Shown one piece after another: positions 33,955 through 46,400 of a stretch of 64,000 nucleotides of DNA. Position 1 is the stretch's first letter, and every line of letters starts with the position of its first letter. The position numbers were made by a program, and so were the translations under genes. The notes beneath the pieces are model-generated. The model had not been told where the DNA came from, ran no database searches, and saw nothing but the letters and a program-made list of their open reading frames with translations. The DNA comes from Cliona cf. orientalis (Eukaryota > Porifera > Demospongiae > Clionaida > Clionaidae). Location: the NCBI GenBank assembly GCA_963930775.1, contig OZ005697.1, positions 5,788,292 to 5,852,291 of the forward strand. The letters run 5' to 3'.

Positions 33955-35110
33955 CATGCCCAGTAGAAATTTACTTTTCTGCGGTTATTAGGTAATGATG
34001 ACGTAATCTATGAGGTAATTGCCAGAAAACTCGTGGAGCCTTTCTGAGACTTGAAAATCAGTATAATATATGTAGAGTATCTGATGCACGTATTCAGCGA
34101 ATACATTATAAGCTGAGCGCTACTTTCTCTGCAATGTACCGCCGGCCGAACTTCACACGTTCTCTTGGTTGACGTAATCCCGTGGATATTTAATATCCAC
34201 GGGATTTCAAGCATAGATTATATATAATCTATGTTTCAAGTCTCAGAAAGGCTCCATAAAGGCCCTGAATTTTCTGGCAATTACCTCATAGATGTATACA
34301 CCATGGGTTTCATCATACACTATAATGAAAAACTTGACCACATGCCCAGTAGCTGCATAATGGTTCATATGCATGCATGGTAAAAGGTCGTCAACATAGT
34401 GCGTACACACATTGATACTGGCGCCTCAATCGCAGAGATGGTCGACCGACTCTCGACCTTGATACTGATATTTTTCAATCACAGGAGACGAACTTGACAG
34501 CTTCTGAACATCAGGTTAGTCGTGGCATGGCACACAGCGTGCGTGCTATATGTAGCACAAGGCTAGCTTTATTTTATGTTGACGACCTTTTACCATGCAT
34601 ATGAACCATTATGCAGCTACTGGGCATGTGGTCAAGTTTTCATTATAGTGTATGATGAAACCCATGGTGTATACATCTATGAGGTAATTGCCAGAAAATT
34701 CAGTGCCTTTATGGAGCCTTTCTGAGACTTGAAAATCGGTATATATGTAGAGTATCTAACGCACGTATCCAGCGAATACATTACAAGCTGAGTGCTACTT
34801 TCTCTGACAAGTACCGTCGGCCGAACTTCACGCGTTCTCTTGGATGATGTAATCCCGTGGATTGCCTTGCGCTATATATATATAGCACGCACACAGCGTG
34901 CCATGCCGCGACCAATCCGATGTTCAGAAGCTACATGGCTCTGTCGAGTTCGTCTCCTGTGATTGAAAATTGTCAGTGTCGAGGTCGAGAGTCGGTCTCA
35001 GACGCCATCTCTGCGATTGAGGTGCCGACAGCTACGCAATATGTTGACGACCTTTTACCATACGACCATTATGCAGTTATTGGGCACGTGGTCAAGTTTT
35101 CATTAAGTAT
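33955..35110. repeat. Composite cluster of direct and inverted repeats
   Basis: Arms 34234-34398 and 34575-34734 are near-perfect inverted copies around a 176-bp loop. The 34007-34189 block recurs in direct orientation at 34677-34862, and the loop recurs inverted at about 34878-35055. Small palindromes sit at about 34184-34204 and 34212-34234. No gene is evident. A weaker related block lies at 35455-35590. The sequence between 33417 and 33955 is AT-rich and featureless. Confidence 0.8.
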
Positions 35111-35625
35111 ACAATGTCATATCCTTAGTTGCATCCCTAGTAGTAATTTACTTTTCTGAAACAGTAAAGGTGTTGATTCGTAAGGGTAGATCTATCGAAT
35201 CGTGAAATTTGGCACAGATACAGGTGAATATAAAAAATGATTCTAGAAATGTTTTTTCATAGGTTTTCATTTTCAAAGCATTTGACGATTATGCCAAAAC
35301 TTAAGAATGTTACTTACATACATACATACATAGTGACCCTTTATCATGTACATGCAATGAAGCTACTAGGGATGTGGTAATTGATTAAGTTATATTTAAT
35401 AAGTCTAGTGACTCATACATGTATGTTAAGTTATATATAATAACTAATAGTTCATATGGTAAAAGGTCGTCAATAGAATGCGTACACACATCGATGCCCG
35501 GCGCCAGAAACCGTGGAAATGGAGTCTAAGAACCTCGATAGCGACAAACTTCGATGCTTCAATCATAGAGACAAACTCGACAGCGTAGTATACCTTCCAA
35601 ACTTCACCCAAGTTCAGGTTGGTTG

Positions 35626-35706
35626 TAGTCTCGAAACCAGACCGCTCCCACCGCAGCGTTTAGTTCTTTCAGGGGCTGCGGTGGGAGCGGTCTGGTTTCG
35701 AGACTA
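35626..35706. mobile_element. 81-bp fold-back element with 9-bp target duplication
   Basis: The 32-bp arms are perfect: TAGTCTCGAAACCAGACCGC... and its complement, around a 17-nt centre. GGTTGGTTG flanks it exactly on both sides (35617-35625, 35707-35715). Confidence 0.85.
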
Positions 35707-35853
35707 GGTTGGTTGCGCTGCAGTCTCGCTTGGGGCCAGCTCCTTCACAATGATGCCGTAAGCTTAGGTCGGATTAAGCCAGATTGCGATTCTAATTGAT
35801 TGCGAATTCCCAAGTAAGAAAGCCACACCCTCAACAATGCTCAATAATAGCTA

Positions 35854-36071
35854 CCGTATAGCCGGAAATATTGGCGGGAATTAAAGTTGGCGGTTGAGCC
35901 CCAAATCGCTATTATAAGAATATTGGCGGATTTAAATTTGGCGGTTCGGTACGGGATCGCCATACGTATATATGCGAGCAGGAAAATTTGGCGGATTTTA
36001 ATTTGGCGGTTGTAATATAGAACCGCCAAACCGCCAAATTTAATTCCCCGCCAAATTTTCCGGCTATACGG
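35854..36071. mobile_element. MITE with CCGTATAGCCGGAAA ends
   Basis: Its 15-bp terminal inverted repeats match, except for one base near the inner end (AAATAT versus AAAATT), and TA flanks are present. The interior has several GGCGGNTTAAATTTGGCGG repeats. Related copies are at 18172 and 30017. Confidence 0.82.
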
Positions 36072-36076
36072 TATTA

Positions 36077-36370
36077 CCGTAGAATCCCGCAATTACGCCC
36101 CCCCCTCGCGCATAAGCCCCCCCCCCCCCCCCCCCCCCCCGCTACCGTTTTTGTTGGCCTATGGACTCTAAATAATTATCTACATTTTATACACGGGACA
36201 AAACTACCTATGCAGGAAATTGAGCTAAAAATGCAGCCCGAGAGATCGCGCGCCCACGTGGCATTCGACGGTCGGCAATGGTCGTCACGCGGAAATGTAA
36301 TGTTCCCGCGAATAAACCCCCTCCCCACTTTTGCCCAGCACAAAGGGGGCGTAATCGCGGGATTCTACTG
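36077..36370. mobile_element. MITE with CCGTAGAATCCCGC ends
   Basis: Inverted ends CCGTAGAATCCCGCAATTACGCCCCC and the complement of GGGGGCGTAATCGCGGGATTCTACTG, with TA flanks. It contains a long C run near 36115-36140. A related, broken copy appears around 37464-37560 and 38216-38290, split by other insertions. Confidence 0.8.
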
Positions 36371-36496
36371 TAATAGAATACCTACTCGAGCGACAGTTAC
36401 ACTTGGCTGAGTGTTGGCAGGTTGACAGTTGGCTTAAAGAATTGAAGAAGACTCATTCTTGACGATCGGCAGCTGTACGTACATGCACTTTCGTTT

Positions 36497-36551
36497 TAGT
36501 CTCGCGCGGCAGCCCCTCCTACCGGAAAGGAGGGGCTGGTGCGCGAGACTT
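36497..36551. mobile_element. 55-bp fold-back element
   Basis: The arms TAGTCTCGCGCGGCAGCCCCTCC / GGAGGGGCTGGTGCGCGAGACTT are nearly complementary. Flanks CTTTCGTTT and CCTTCGTTT agree in 8 of 9 bases, consistent with a 9-bp target duplication. Confidence 0.75.
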
Positions 36552-36672
36552 CCTTCGTTTGCGATCGCACGAGCACGCGCGCTTGAGTAAAGGGTGTGGT
36601 TACGTGCAATATTATTCATTGCGTACTCTTTTTTCCCCCTGCGATTCTTTTGTTTGATTGCGTCTTGTATTA

Positions 36673-36997
36673 GCGATTACGGACCTCCAAGGGCCTGCAG
36701 TAGATCGTGAATATCTCGGGTCTGGTTTGAAGTACTCTCATGAAACAAATTGCAGTAGATAGCTCAATGAAAAGGCTATCTACCGAGGTTTTAACCTTGC
36801 AAATCGGTTGCGCGGAATCACCGCTAGCTTCATTTTTGCTTGTATTAAGTTTCTATGGAGAAAGTTTAGATGGGCGTGGCGTTACAAGCGCCGTTGGATA
36901 GAGCTCGTGGAGAGCTACCTTCTGATACTCGAACATTGATATCCCACTGGGAGAAGTTCCGCGGAAAAACTGGTGAAATTTGAAGGTCCGTAATCAC
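36673..36997. mobile_element. MITE copy 1 of an inverted pair
   Basis: Its ends read GCGATTACGGACCT and AGGTCCGTAATCAC, flanked by TA. It is the inverted relative of 37111-37461, with 113 bp between them. Internal open frames on either strand are incidental. Confidence 0.8.
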
Positions 36998-37110
36998 TAC
37001 TTGTATAAAAACTCGCAATTCGCAATCAAAAGAATCTCGCATTCAAAACCTGTATTTAGTGCAACGCCCAGCGGTACGCTCTCAGAAAGTTGGTAATCCC
37101 GCTAATACTA

Positions 37111-37461
37111 GCGATTACGGACCTCCGAATTCCACCAGTTTTTCCGCGGAAGTTCTCCCAGTGGGATTTCAATGTTCGAGTATCAGAAGGTTGCTCTCCG
37201 CGAGCTCTATCCAATGGCACTTGTATCGCGATCGTAGGCAAAACCGTTACGAAGGCACGCCTACCTAAACTTTGTCCATAGAAACTTAATACAAGCAAAA
37301 ATGAAGCTAGCGGAGATTCCGCGCAACAGATTTGCAAGGTTAAGATTTCGGTAGATAGCTTTTTCATTGAGCAATCTACTGCAATTTTTTTCATGAGAGT
37401 ACTCCAAGCCAGAGCTGAGATATTCACGATCTACTGCAGGCCCTTGGAGGTCTGTAAACGC
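37111..37461. mobile_element. MITE copy 2 of an inverted pair
   Basis: Same family as 36673-36997 in opposite orientation, with GCGATTACGGACCTCC at one end and TA flanks. Together the two make a large potential hairpin of over 300 bp per arm, with many mismatches. Confidence 0.8.
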
Positions 37462-37571
37462 TACTAATACGCCCCCTCGCGCTTTACCCTCCCCCTGCAG
37501 GTACTTCTGTCTCGCCGTATAAGCCCCCCTCCCCTCCCCCCTCCCCGCAGTAAAATGTAAAAGCAGTGCAA

Positions 37572-38190
37572 ACGATTGTCGGACACATCACACCAATACC
37601 GTAAAGCGACATTTTTCTGCGCGAGTTTTATTTATGCAAGTCAAGCGGCGGTCGCATAAATATTATCGCGCCATATGCGTTTAAACGCATAAATAAAAAT
37701 CGCGTAAATTTTTCAAGCGTTGACCGATTCGCATAATTTTTCACGCGCAGAAAAATGTCGCTTTACGGTATCGGGAGAACGGAAATACCTGTGATCGTCG
37801 ATCTTGTGCGAGGATGTAGCTCCCACCCTCATAATGCTGTGAGCCTGGAGTGATGTTGCGTTTTTGCGATGTCCGAAAACTGCAGTTGTCGAATTTAGTC
37901 ATAGGCGTGTCCGGAAGTATTGTCTAACTCGGCGGATTTGCCGTTTTCTAAACGTTGGACAAATTCTGAATTTATCAGTATCGTATGCATATAGGGTCCT
38001 GAGGACATGCGGATATGTAAGGCTCACGCTGCTGAGCGCAAACGAGGTTACTGGTGTGAATATCGTGAAAACGCAACATCGTTCCAAGCTTCCATTCAGT
38101 TTGCAAACATTGGGCTACATCGCGCAAGATCGACGATCGCAGCTATTTCCGTTCTCCCGATATTGGTGTCCGAATTGATTGTGTTCACAA
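37572..38190. repeat. Fold-back repeat interrupted by a younger MITE
   Basis: Outer arms share a CGATTGTCGGACA/ACCAATATCGGGAGAACGGAAATA/CGATCGTCGATCTTG order on one side and its complement on the other (about 38107-38190). In the left arm a MITE (37599-37768) splits ACCAA-TA-TCGGG, while the right arm is unsplit. Confidence 0.8.
37599..37768. mobile_element. 170-bp MITE nested in a fold-back arm, TA target duplication
   Basis: Perfect inverted ends start CCGTAAAGCGACATTTTTCT. TA flanks both sides, and the opposite arm of the host repeat preserves the empty site with a single TA. This directly shows insertion with TA duplication. Confidence 0.88.
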
Positions 38191-38563
38191 CAGCCAGAGA
38201 AAGTATAGAGATCGTGGCATTCGGCGGTCGGTAGTGGTCGTCACGCGGAAATATAACGATCACGCGAATAAGCCCACTCCCCACTTTTACTACGGAAAGG
38301 CTCCAGCACCATAGGTTACCCTAATAAACAATGAAAAACCTAAAATGCACGCGAATGAGTTGTCCCAAACTGTGGAATGTGGCGCGACCGCTCCGTTTGC
38401 GCAAAGCGCACAATTTATCATGAAAATGCTACGCTCGTGTCCAGAAAGGCTCTATCGCGACTTCGAGTCAGTCCAGCGATCATATCTCCGTGATATTAGA
38501 GCGATACTGCGCCATCTGTTAGCTACAGCACAGATACAATTGTCAAACAAAGCCTTCCCTTGC

Positions 38564-38937
38564 TAGTCTCGTTCCCAGACCCTCCAGTGCGCTAGAAGAG
38601 AGAGGAAGGGTCTGGAACATAACCCCGGGCGGAAGTGTCCCGAAGGAATGTTGCGCACAAGTAATCATGACGCGTAATCTGATTTATGTGGTTTCGCACG
38701 CGTACAAAGAATGCAAATTACGTAGTATCGTACTGAAGTGCGCACGCGTACGACCAGTGCATGCAGCACGTTTGGGCACGTTTTGCAGTCCGTTTGAGTG
38801 TATAGTGGTTAATACCCTGTATTGTGGCCAATCAACACCTATCGCGGAATTTCTGCCTTCGGGACACTTCCGCCCAGGGTTATGTTCCAGACCCTCCCTC
38901 TCTCTTCTCGCGCACTGGAGGGTCTGGGACGAGACTA
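38564..38937. mobile_element. 374-bp fold-back element with arms of about 95 bp
   Basis: Ends TAGTCTCGTTCCCAGACCCT... and complement; arms run through a GGGTCTGGAACATAACCC segment to CGGAAGTGTCCCGAAGG with few differences. Flanks TTCCCTTGC and TTCCCTGGC match in 8 of 9 bases. The unique centre, about 150 bp, has no gene. Confidence 0.82.
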
Positions 38938-39310
38938 TTCCCTGGCCCTTGTAAGCTTTCATTAGAAGTATAGTAACTTACTTGCTGGCTATCACTTTGC
39001 TTTGCATTGTTACCACGCCATGACGAGAAGACTGGATAAAGCCATCAATAGTCTCTTGCGCAAATTTTGCGTGAACGTTAATTACATTCCAACGTGTCTA
39101 CGTTGGCAATAATAATAATTATTGAATTCCGCTGCGACAACTCAGACCCCTATTTCGCGTGCGTTTTAGGGGGCTGGGTCACGAGACTAGACTACATCCC
39201 TCATTATTATTACGTTACGTCCAGAGTCCCAATTAACAAATCGATTCGGCCTCGCGATGAGGTAATTATGATGAAATGATGATGAAACCTATGAGGTAAT
39301 TGCTGTGAAA

Positions 39311-39942
39311 CTGTTTCAAAATGTTTAGCGCGCATGAAAGGTTGTTGGGACCCAGAATTCGAACCAGCGTAGAAGAGATCGTGGACTATCCGATGATACT
39401 ATTATGGCGTTTCTCTCAGTTCGCTTTCTCTAGCGAGCTCGCTTTCAGGGCAGGGGGATTTCCCTATTCAGTCGAGCACATGGCAGGTGAAGGTCAACCG
39501 GCTCAAGCCGCGCGCCCCGATATTGTACGCGTATACGGAGCATGCGCAGTTTGTCAATGCGTCCTTGTTCGAATTTATGGCGGCGTATTCATGAGGGACT
39601 CTGGACGTAGTCTCTAAGTTTTTCATGAAATTAAAAGTGTTCACCATGCCTATTACATATATAGCTACTGTATACACCACATCCACAAATTGTGCATGCT
39701 CTGTACCATACAGTATAGCTATGCATATATTTCGGCGCGCGGCTTGAGTCATGAGCCGGTTGACGTGACACGTGACCTTGGTACCTACCGCACATGTACG
39801 TACGTGTGCAGTGCAAAAAGTGAATTGAGAGAATCACCATAATTTATTATTATAATCATCGATAGTCCATGATCTCTTCTACACTAGGTTCTAATTCTGG
39901 GTCCCAACAACCTTTCATGCGAGCTAAACATTTTGAAACAGT
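39311..39942. repeat. Long imperfect hairpin element
   Basis: Arms 39311-39390 and 39861-39942 are inverted copies (CTGTTTCAAAATGTTTAGC...). A second inverted pair lies inside (about 39495-39560 and 39670-39770, around AACCGGCTCAAGCCGCGCGC). Outside the arms are ATGAAACCTATGAGG-like and ATCATAGGTTTCAT ends. Confidence 0.75.
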
Positions 39943-40689
39943 CTAATTTCATCAGCATTCCATCATAGGTTTCATAGCTAATAGATTTCATCATAATTTC
40001 ATTATAGGTTGGCCGATTCTTTTTTTGTTGATTGGGACTCGGGATGTAATAAATCTAATTGGGTGAGCCTGAGCGAGCCCCACACTAATCAGTACTACGA
40101 GAAAATGGCTGTACTTATGTATGTCTGTATGTATGTAGCTATTATTATTGATTTGATGCCACACCACAACAGGTGCAGCAGGATATATTAAAGTATAAGA
40201 ATAGTATAGTAAACTATTAGTTAAAAGTGAATGATTACAGTGAGTTCTTAGCAGGTACAGACATAAAATACTTCATCAAGTAAATGATTATTCACGTCAG
40301 GCGCTAGTCTCACATATCAAATAAAGGCAGCACACAAACAATCCTGTTCAGTGTAGAGTTTTGAGATTGCGGGATTTAAACGCAGATCTAGAATTATAGC
40401 CGAGTAGTTTAGACCAGCTGAGAAGAGGCAGTGAACACTCCACGAACTAGTTAGCTACGATTCACATTAAGGACAGATAGCACAAGGTTCGAACACCTAC
40501 CTATGAAAGACTGTGTTAAATATACTATCCAAATGAGCAACTTGGTGAAGAATAGCTACCAGTATGACACATATGTGGAAGATGCCAGATCTTACGCAGA
40601 ATAATTATTGTTGAAAGTTGTCTCTAAAGACCTTAATGAAGACCATAAACAGGATCCATACAGAGACAGGCAAAAGCTGGTCTCAACAC

Positions 40690-41870
40690 AGGGGCTACAG
40701 CAAGAGAATGAATGTAGCTAGCATGCAATAAGCTTTACGAGTGAGATCTTTCCACACACGAACAATGTCTTCATCATCTGAAAGATTAGAATGAATGATA
40801 TGTATGACCAAGGTGCTCAACTGAGTTTGTAAGCTGAAGATGGCGACTATTAAAGAAAAAGCTGGTTGAAAGGGCTTCAGGAGTACGGGAGAGCCGAATA
40901 AGTTGAGTTTTGTCTGCATTGAATATCAGATTGTGAGAAGTGGCAAAAGATGAACAAGTAGCTATTAATCAAAGAGCAGAGGGTGAGGGTGCCAGCAGAG
41001 TGATGTCATCTGCGTAACAAACGGCACCAACAAAGTGCTTGTTCCAGTAGCAACCAATACCCTGTCTCTCAAGCTCAAGCAAAAGGTCGTCAATATAAAC
41101 AAAAATCGGTGAAAGCACACCACCTTGGTGGACGCCATTAGAGACAGGAAACTCATCACATTTCTTGGAGTTCCAAGAGACACACATCCTCTGGTCAGAA
41201 TAAAAGAGTTCTGGTAACAATAGGAGACAAATGTTGTTGAAGGAGTTTATCAAAAAGAATTTAGTGGTTGACCCTGTCAAAGGCTTTGCTAGCATCTAAG
41301 AAGCATCCGTAGATAGGAGAGTTATTGATACTGTAGCGAGCAACCACATTCTTAATAAGACCTGTACACAGATGAGTTGACAGGCCATGCTTAAAGCCAA
41401 ATTGAAGAGAAGATGTATAAATGCTGAGCCATGGTCAATCAGTATACACCATTCAAAGATCTTAGTAGTAGGAGCCAAGGCATGAATCACAAGGATCCTT
41501 GCCAGGCTTAACTATAGGGCGGCATAGAACAGTGCAGTCTCTGAGAAACTCATGATCATGCTGTAGCTAGCATAGCAGTGAAAAGCTTAGAGAGAGGCGC
41601 TGACAGTGAGGTTACGTGCTGGTAGCAGCACATATGATATTGTTGTTGTGTCATCAGATTTTTTCAGTTTAAGGTGAGCCAAAGCCTCTGAAACACAGCC
41701 AGGAGAAACAGAGAAAATTCTGAAGGAAGACAAGTCAAGAGAACACAAAATTTTGGAATTGAGAGTGAGAAGAGAGGCAGCATCATCATCAGAGTTCAGA
41801 AGACCCTGAAGTTTGCGATTGAAAACCGGCATTAGCAATGTCAACATCAGAAGAGAGCTTGTCAACAGTT
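40690..41870 (-). pseudogene. Decayed non-LTR (LINE) reverse transcriptase
   Basis: Minus-strand fragments in shifting frames read as one broken reverse transcriptase. An N-terminal part with LKLKKSDDT lies near 41670. Then follow VHQGGVLSPIF and the catalytic CYADDITLLAPS motif (about 40985-41130), and a C-terminal part with NLSDDEDIVRVWKDLTRKA (about 40730-40790). This order matches CR1/Rex-like LINEs. Frameshifts and stops make it inactive. Between 39990 and 40690 nothing else is recognised. Confidence 0.85.
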
Positions 41871-42015
41871 GATGCAGAGGAAGACATAGCTACCTTTAGT
41901 AGACTTGAAGATGTTGCATGCGCACTATTTTCCAAAAGTCAGTTTGCCTGGATTAAGAGAGAGCAGCACCTAGCTGTTCCTGCTTGATATGTTTCTGTTG
42001 TCTTCTGAGACGCCG

Positions 42016-42130
42016 AACTTCATATTTAAATCGCTTCTTTGCATTATTATAAAGAATAATGCGAAGAAGCGATTTAAATATATATGAAAATTATAAAGAA
42101 AGATGTGAAGAAGCGATTTAAATATGAAGT
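42016..42130. repeat. AT-rich palindromic cluster
   Basis: GAAGAAGCGATTTAAATAT occurs twice in direct order (about 42062 and 42107) and once inverted (ATATTTAAATCGCTTCTT, 42022-42039). It can form alternative hairpins. No gene is seen. Confidence 0.75.
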
Positions 42131-42322
42131 TTGAAATAATACCCCTGAAGATGGACACCCAGACTCACAAGAGTCAGACCATATTCTGTGCCAAAATGCA
42201 GCAGACTGCTTGAGAGAGTGAGCTTGCGTGTTCCATCCTGGTAGTAGCTAGATGTCGATGCTTGATCACTTTAGGAAGACAAGTTGTATGTAGTGATGTG
42301 TCGTCCTGTCATGCTATAAGTG

Positions 42323-42353
42323 TAGCCTCGTCCCCAGGCTCTGGACGAGGCTA
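42323..42353. mobile_element. 31-bp minimal fold-back element
   Basis: TAGCCTCGTCC and GGACGAGGCTA surround a 9-nt centre. GCTATAAGTG flanks it exactly on both sides (42313-42322 and 42354-42363). It looks like the smallest member of the TAG[TC]CTCG group. Confidence 0.7.
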
Positions 42354-43093
42354 GCTATAAGTGGTCCCCCTGGACTGTCCATAGCAACTATGCATAGTCC
42401 CCCTGCCATTTATGAGAGGGGTTAGGGGCTGGGTTTCAGGGTTAGTATCAAGGGTTTGTATGGCAGGGTTAGACTCCAGGGTTTGTCATGGGGGGGGGGG
42501 GGACCAAATACGGCGCAGTGGACAGTCCGGGGGGGACCACAATTTTGGGGGGACCGTTGACAGTCCGCTAGCTCATAGCGCATGCGCATAATCATTGCGG
42601 TAAAGATCGACGTTGACCGCGCTCACTCTAATTTCTAAATGTAGCTCACTATAAAAGATGCAGCTCGAGCGCTCGCATCCAGCTCGACTAGAAAACAAGC
42701 AAAGGTAAGGCATCAGTACACAAGGAAAGTTTCTACAGCAACAAGGCCATGTAGTCTAAGTCTAGGTATGATCTAATTTCTGTAGCCTCATAGGGGCCAA
42801 ACCTCCCGACATATTGGGAATGTGGTAAACAGCAATTGCTTTACATTTTCCCTCCTTTCTTGATCTTTATAGCGACAATAGATGGTGCTCAGTGAGGATA
42901 GCTATAGCTACTATGTACTTTGGATCTTTACTATGCCGCTGCGGGCCTCCTCGATGATTTATATCACCCTAGTATTATAGTACCTCTAGTTGCTCGATGT
43001 GTGATAATATCGAGTAATTGACGACCTTTATTAGAGAAATGAATCATAATAATATTATTATTATCATGCATAATTACCGGGGTATTAATATTA

Positions 43094-43306
43094 CCGTATT
43101 TCTTCTAAAAATTCGGCATGAAAATAATAATATTGCTTTAGCTTCGCCGAATTTTTAGAGGTTAATATTCAACATTCTGTCTGCGTGCGCATTCCATTCC
43201 CGTTTATAGCATATACGCATGACGACCTTTGCCGAAAAATTAGAGACTATATTCAATCATTCGGTGCCGAATAATTAGAGGGGCCGAATTTTTAGAAGAA
43301 ATACGG
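43094..43306. mobile_element. MITE upstream of gene G
   Basis: TA-flanked, with inverted ends CCGTATTTCTTCTAAAAATTCGGC. The internal CCGAATTTTTAGAGG motif repeats. It ends 100 bp before the start codon of gene G, so it may contribute to that promoter. Confidence 0.82.
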
Positions 43307-43405
43307 TAATAGCGCTAGCGGTCAAGAGCTGTGACGACCATTGCCAGCTTAGACGAGCATGATAGACGATCATTGCCTATCAAGTTCTGCTGGTTGTGCA
43401 ATAAG

Positions 43406-46400
43406 ATGAAGCTGCGATTAGAAACCACTGTGTCTTTGCTCTGCTTGATCTCTGCATCAGAAGCTGCTTTCTCTGATTCAGGAGTGCCATGCTACCTCCA
43501 TCCTAGTGCAGACAAGTGCCACTACCGCGTCAAGCCAGACTCTCCAACCTGCACCAGTGCTGAGCAGAGGCAGAGGCTCACTGAGGGAATACGACAGCTA
43601 AACAGAACCTTCACCATCTTGGAAACAAAACTTATCAGTCTTGGCATCAGTATGTATATAATAATAGATATTCTATCAAAGCAGGGGCATATTATTTGGG
43701 GGGGGGGGGATGCTGCTAGAGCACCCCGTATCATTAATAATTTTGTAGAACCTTAGCACCTATCTTAATTGAATATGGGTACACCCCTGGGCAATGGTGA
43801 CCAGCAAGTCTCAGTTATTTATATGATGAGGCAATTGAACCCTAACTATTATTAATCATTAACTTGCCCTTTGATTGTACAGTGGTAGCTATCTGGCTTA
43901 GCCCCAGGCTCCCAGCATTGTGAATGACCTGTGGATGATGCTACATCTATGTTACAATGGACTGAAGTGTTCATATGAGATTTACTGTATGCCACCTGTG
44001 ACTGCGCTTGCCTCACACCGTGACCACTATACATAGCTTCAACTGTACATACATTAGCTTTTACTGTGAATCCTTTTCTTTCTCTTCTTACTAGTTCCTC
44101 CAGACAACGCTTGCTCTGAGTTGCCATCCCTTGAGAATGGAGGTGTGGTGTACTCTGACCTGAACCTAGCCCCAGGAGCTGAGGGTCGCTACATCTGCAA
44201 TGAGGGTTATTCCATACACACATTTAATGGCCGAAAAGAATTCACTTGCACTGAAGATGGAGTATGGGATGGAGATGTCCTCAGAGTGCCTGTGCAGTGT
44301 GTTTGTAAGTTGGTTTTAATCTATAGCTAGTGCCTGCTAGTGTTCAGCTGCTCATGTAACTTGTTGGATCACTACTACATTCTCTGTATGCACTACACTG
44401 TCACGGTTGGTATGCACTGTGACCTACGCTCGTCTGATGAGAACACTTGAGAAAAATTAACATAGATATGTACATAAAATAGATGGTATGTTACAATAGT
44501 ATTCCCTGCTTGATCTCTCAGTGTATGCCGATTCTGATCCAATGTGTGCTGCTGTATGATATGCTAAGCTCCTTAGGTGTACATCATTAGTCTATTGTTT
44601 GTATGCATGCAACATGATGGCAGTAGTAACAAGACGATATCTGGTTGCTTATGCAGACTAGAGAATTTCTGCTAGTGTACTATTAGAGAGAAGCACATGA
44701 CAGTGATATCTTAGGAGTGTAGCAGGTGGCCTATTGTGAACAATGCAGTTCTATCCAGAAGATATATTGTGCAAACTTGTTGTTACTAGTGACAATGACT
44801 GTTTTTACAAAAATTGTCTAACGTGCAGTATATTTGACCATTGGAACTTCCTGGCCTTCATAAGGTTCTTGAGGCTAATCCTGATATCATGTCATTACAT
44901 CACAAGCTGTGTACTCATAAATGATCATAAGATTAGTATGACTGTTGCCTTATCTATTGTTCAAAAGTAGGGTCTATAAGGAAGTCCTTGTGGAAAAATT
45001 AACGTCATTATGACGCTAAAATTTTACCCCCTCCCCCCCTCTCTTAACGTCACAGTATTTCAGCACAGATTCAATACTGAAACTCTGATTCTGCTCCATT
45101 TAGCCTACACATTTGGTATTCACTTGTATTCTACAAAGCTAGCTATGTCTTCATGGATTCATTGCGTACCTCTGCTTCTTTAACAGTTTCTTGCTTGCCT
45201 GTAGCTACTTGCACACTTTTAGCTACGTAGTGCTTGACATAGCTGTCACAAATGCAAATTTTGACACTGCTGGAGGTGTGTCTAGACTTGTTCAACCACA
45301 AGAATGCATAATCACAACTAAAGCTAAAATCTGCTGACACTGCAGTTGTAAAACGTCATGGACCAAGACCCCCTCCCCCCCTAACGTCATAATGATGTTA
45401 ATTTTTCCACAAGGACTTTGGACAAGCCCCCTAAATCCTAAGCAGGGCTCAAGTCTTTATGATCATCCTGGTTAGTGACAATGTGTCTCCTTCATAGCTA
45501 CTATTGCTGTTGTTGATCTATTACTTATATTGATGCACCCAGTGTAAGGTATGGTCACATTTTCCGTTATTTACGCATAATTATGTATACCTTGCTATGT
45601 ATTCAAGTCAGTTACAGGATGGATTTCTGATATAATATTCACAACCTAGCCATCACCCCGTATGGCATTAATAATCATAGCTACAGTGTCTAATCCAACC
45701 ATGATCCCCTTAGTCAATTATTATTATTATTATGTCCAAAAACCAAGTAGAATTTCCAGTCACTAAAGGAGATCTTCTCCTTATCCAACATCAGATCCAC
45801 CCTCATCTAAAAAGCATTGACATTACACACCACCCCAAATACACACTGACCATAGATTCAATGTCTACCCAGAAAATACACATGAACGACCAAAACCTAT
45901 CAACCCCTATCTCCAAAAACGTACCAAAAAAAAAAAATAATAATAATAATAATAATGCTTGTCTCTTAAAACCAACACAACCAAACTCGAGGGCTCATAC
46001 TTAAACTTAATCAAATTCATTAACCCTTAGCCATGCTTGACGGTGCAAAATACTCAACCTTATACACAATATAATAATCTTAGCAAAAACAAAAATAATA
46101 ATGATACTGCACACATAAACAAGTCCTAAGAGAAATGATGCCAACAACTGATCCTTCTTCAACCAGGAACTTGGACGGCCAGACAGATGCCGCTGCGCGA
46201 GTGATCCCCACCCACCACTGATTTTAATCATTAACATAGATACTTAAAATAGATGGTATGTTACAGTATTCCCTGCTTGATCTCTCAGTGCATGCCGATT
46301 CTGATCCAATGTGCGCCACTGTATGATATGCTAAGCTCCTTAGGTGTACATCATTAATCTGTGGTTTGCATGCATGCAACATGATGGTAGTAGTAACAAC

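Noticed and set aside
36673..37461. Frames of 60-120 codons inside the inverted MITE pair
   Set aside because: Both strands of both copies yield similar unrelated peptides; no conserved protein is implied.
33955..39990. Repeats considered as a CRISPR-like array
   Set aside because: Repeats are long, inverted and of unequal spacing, with no uniform spacers, and the DNA is animal nuclear sequence.
45732..46004. 90-codon frame ending in poly-Asn
   Set aside because: It spans a microsatellite inside an intron of gene G and has no signal, domain or paralogue.
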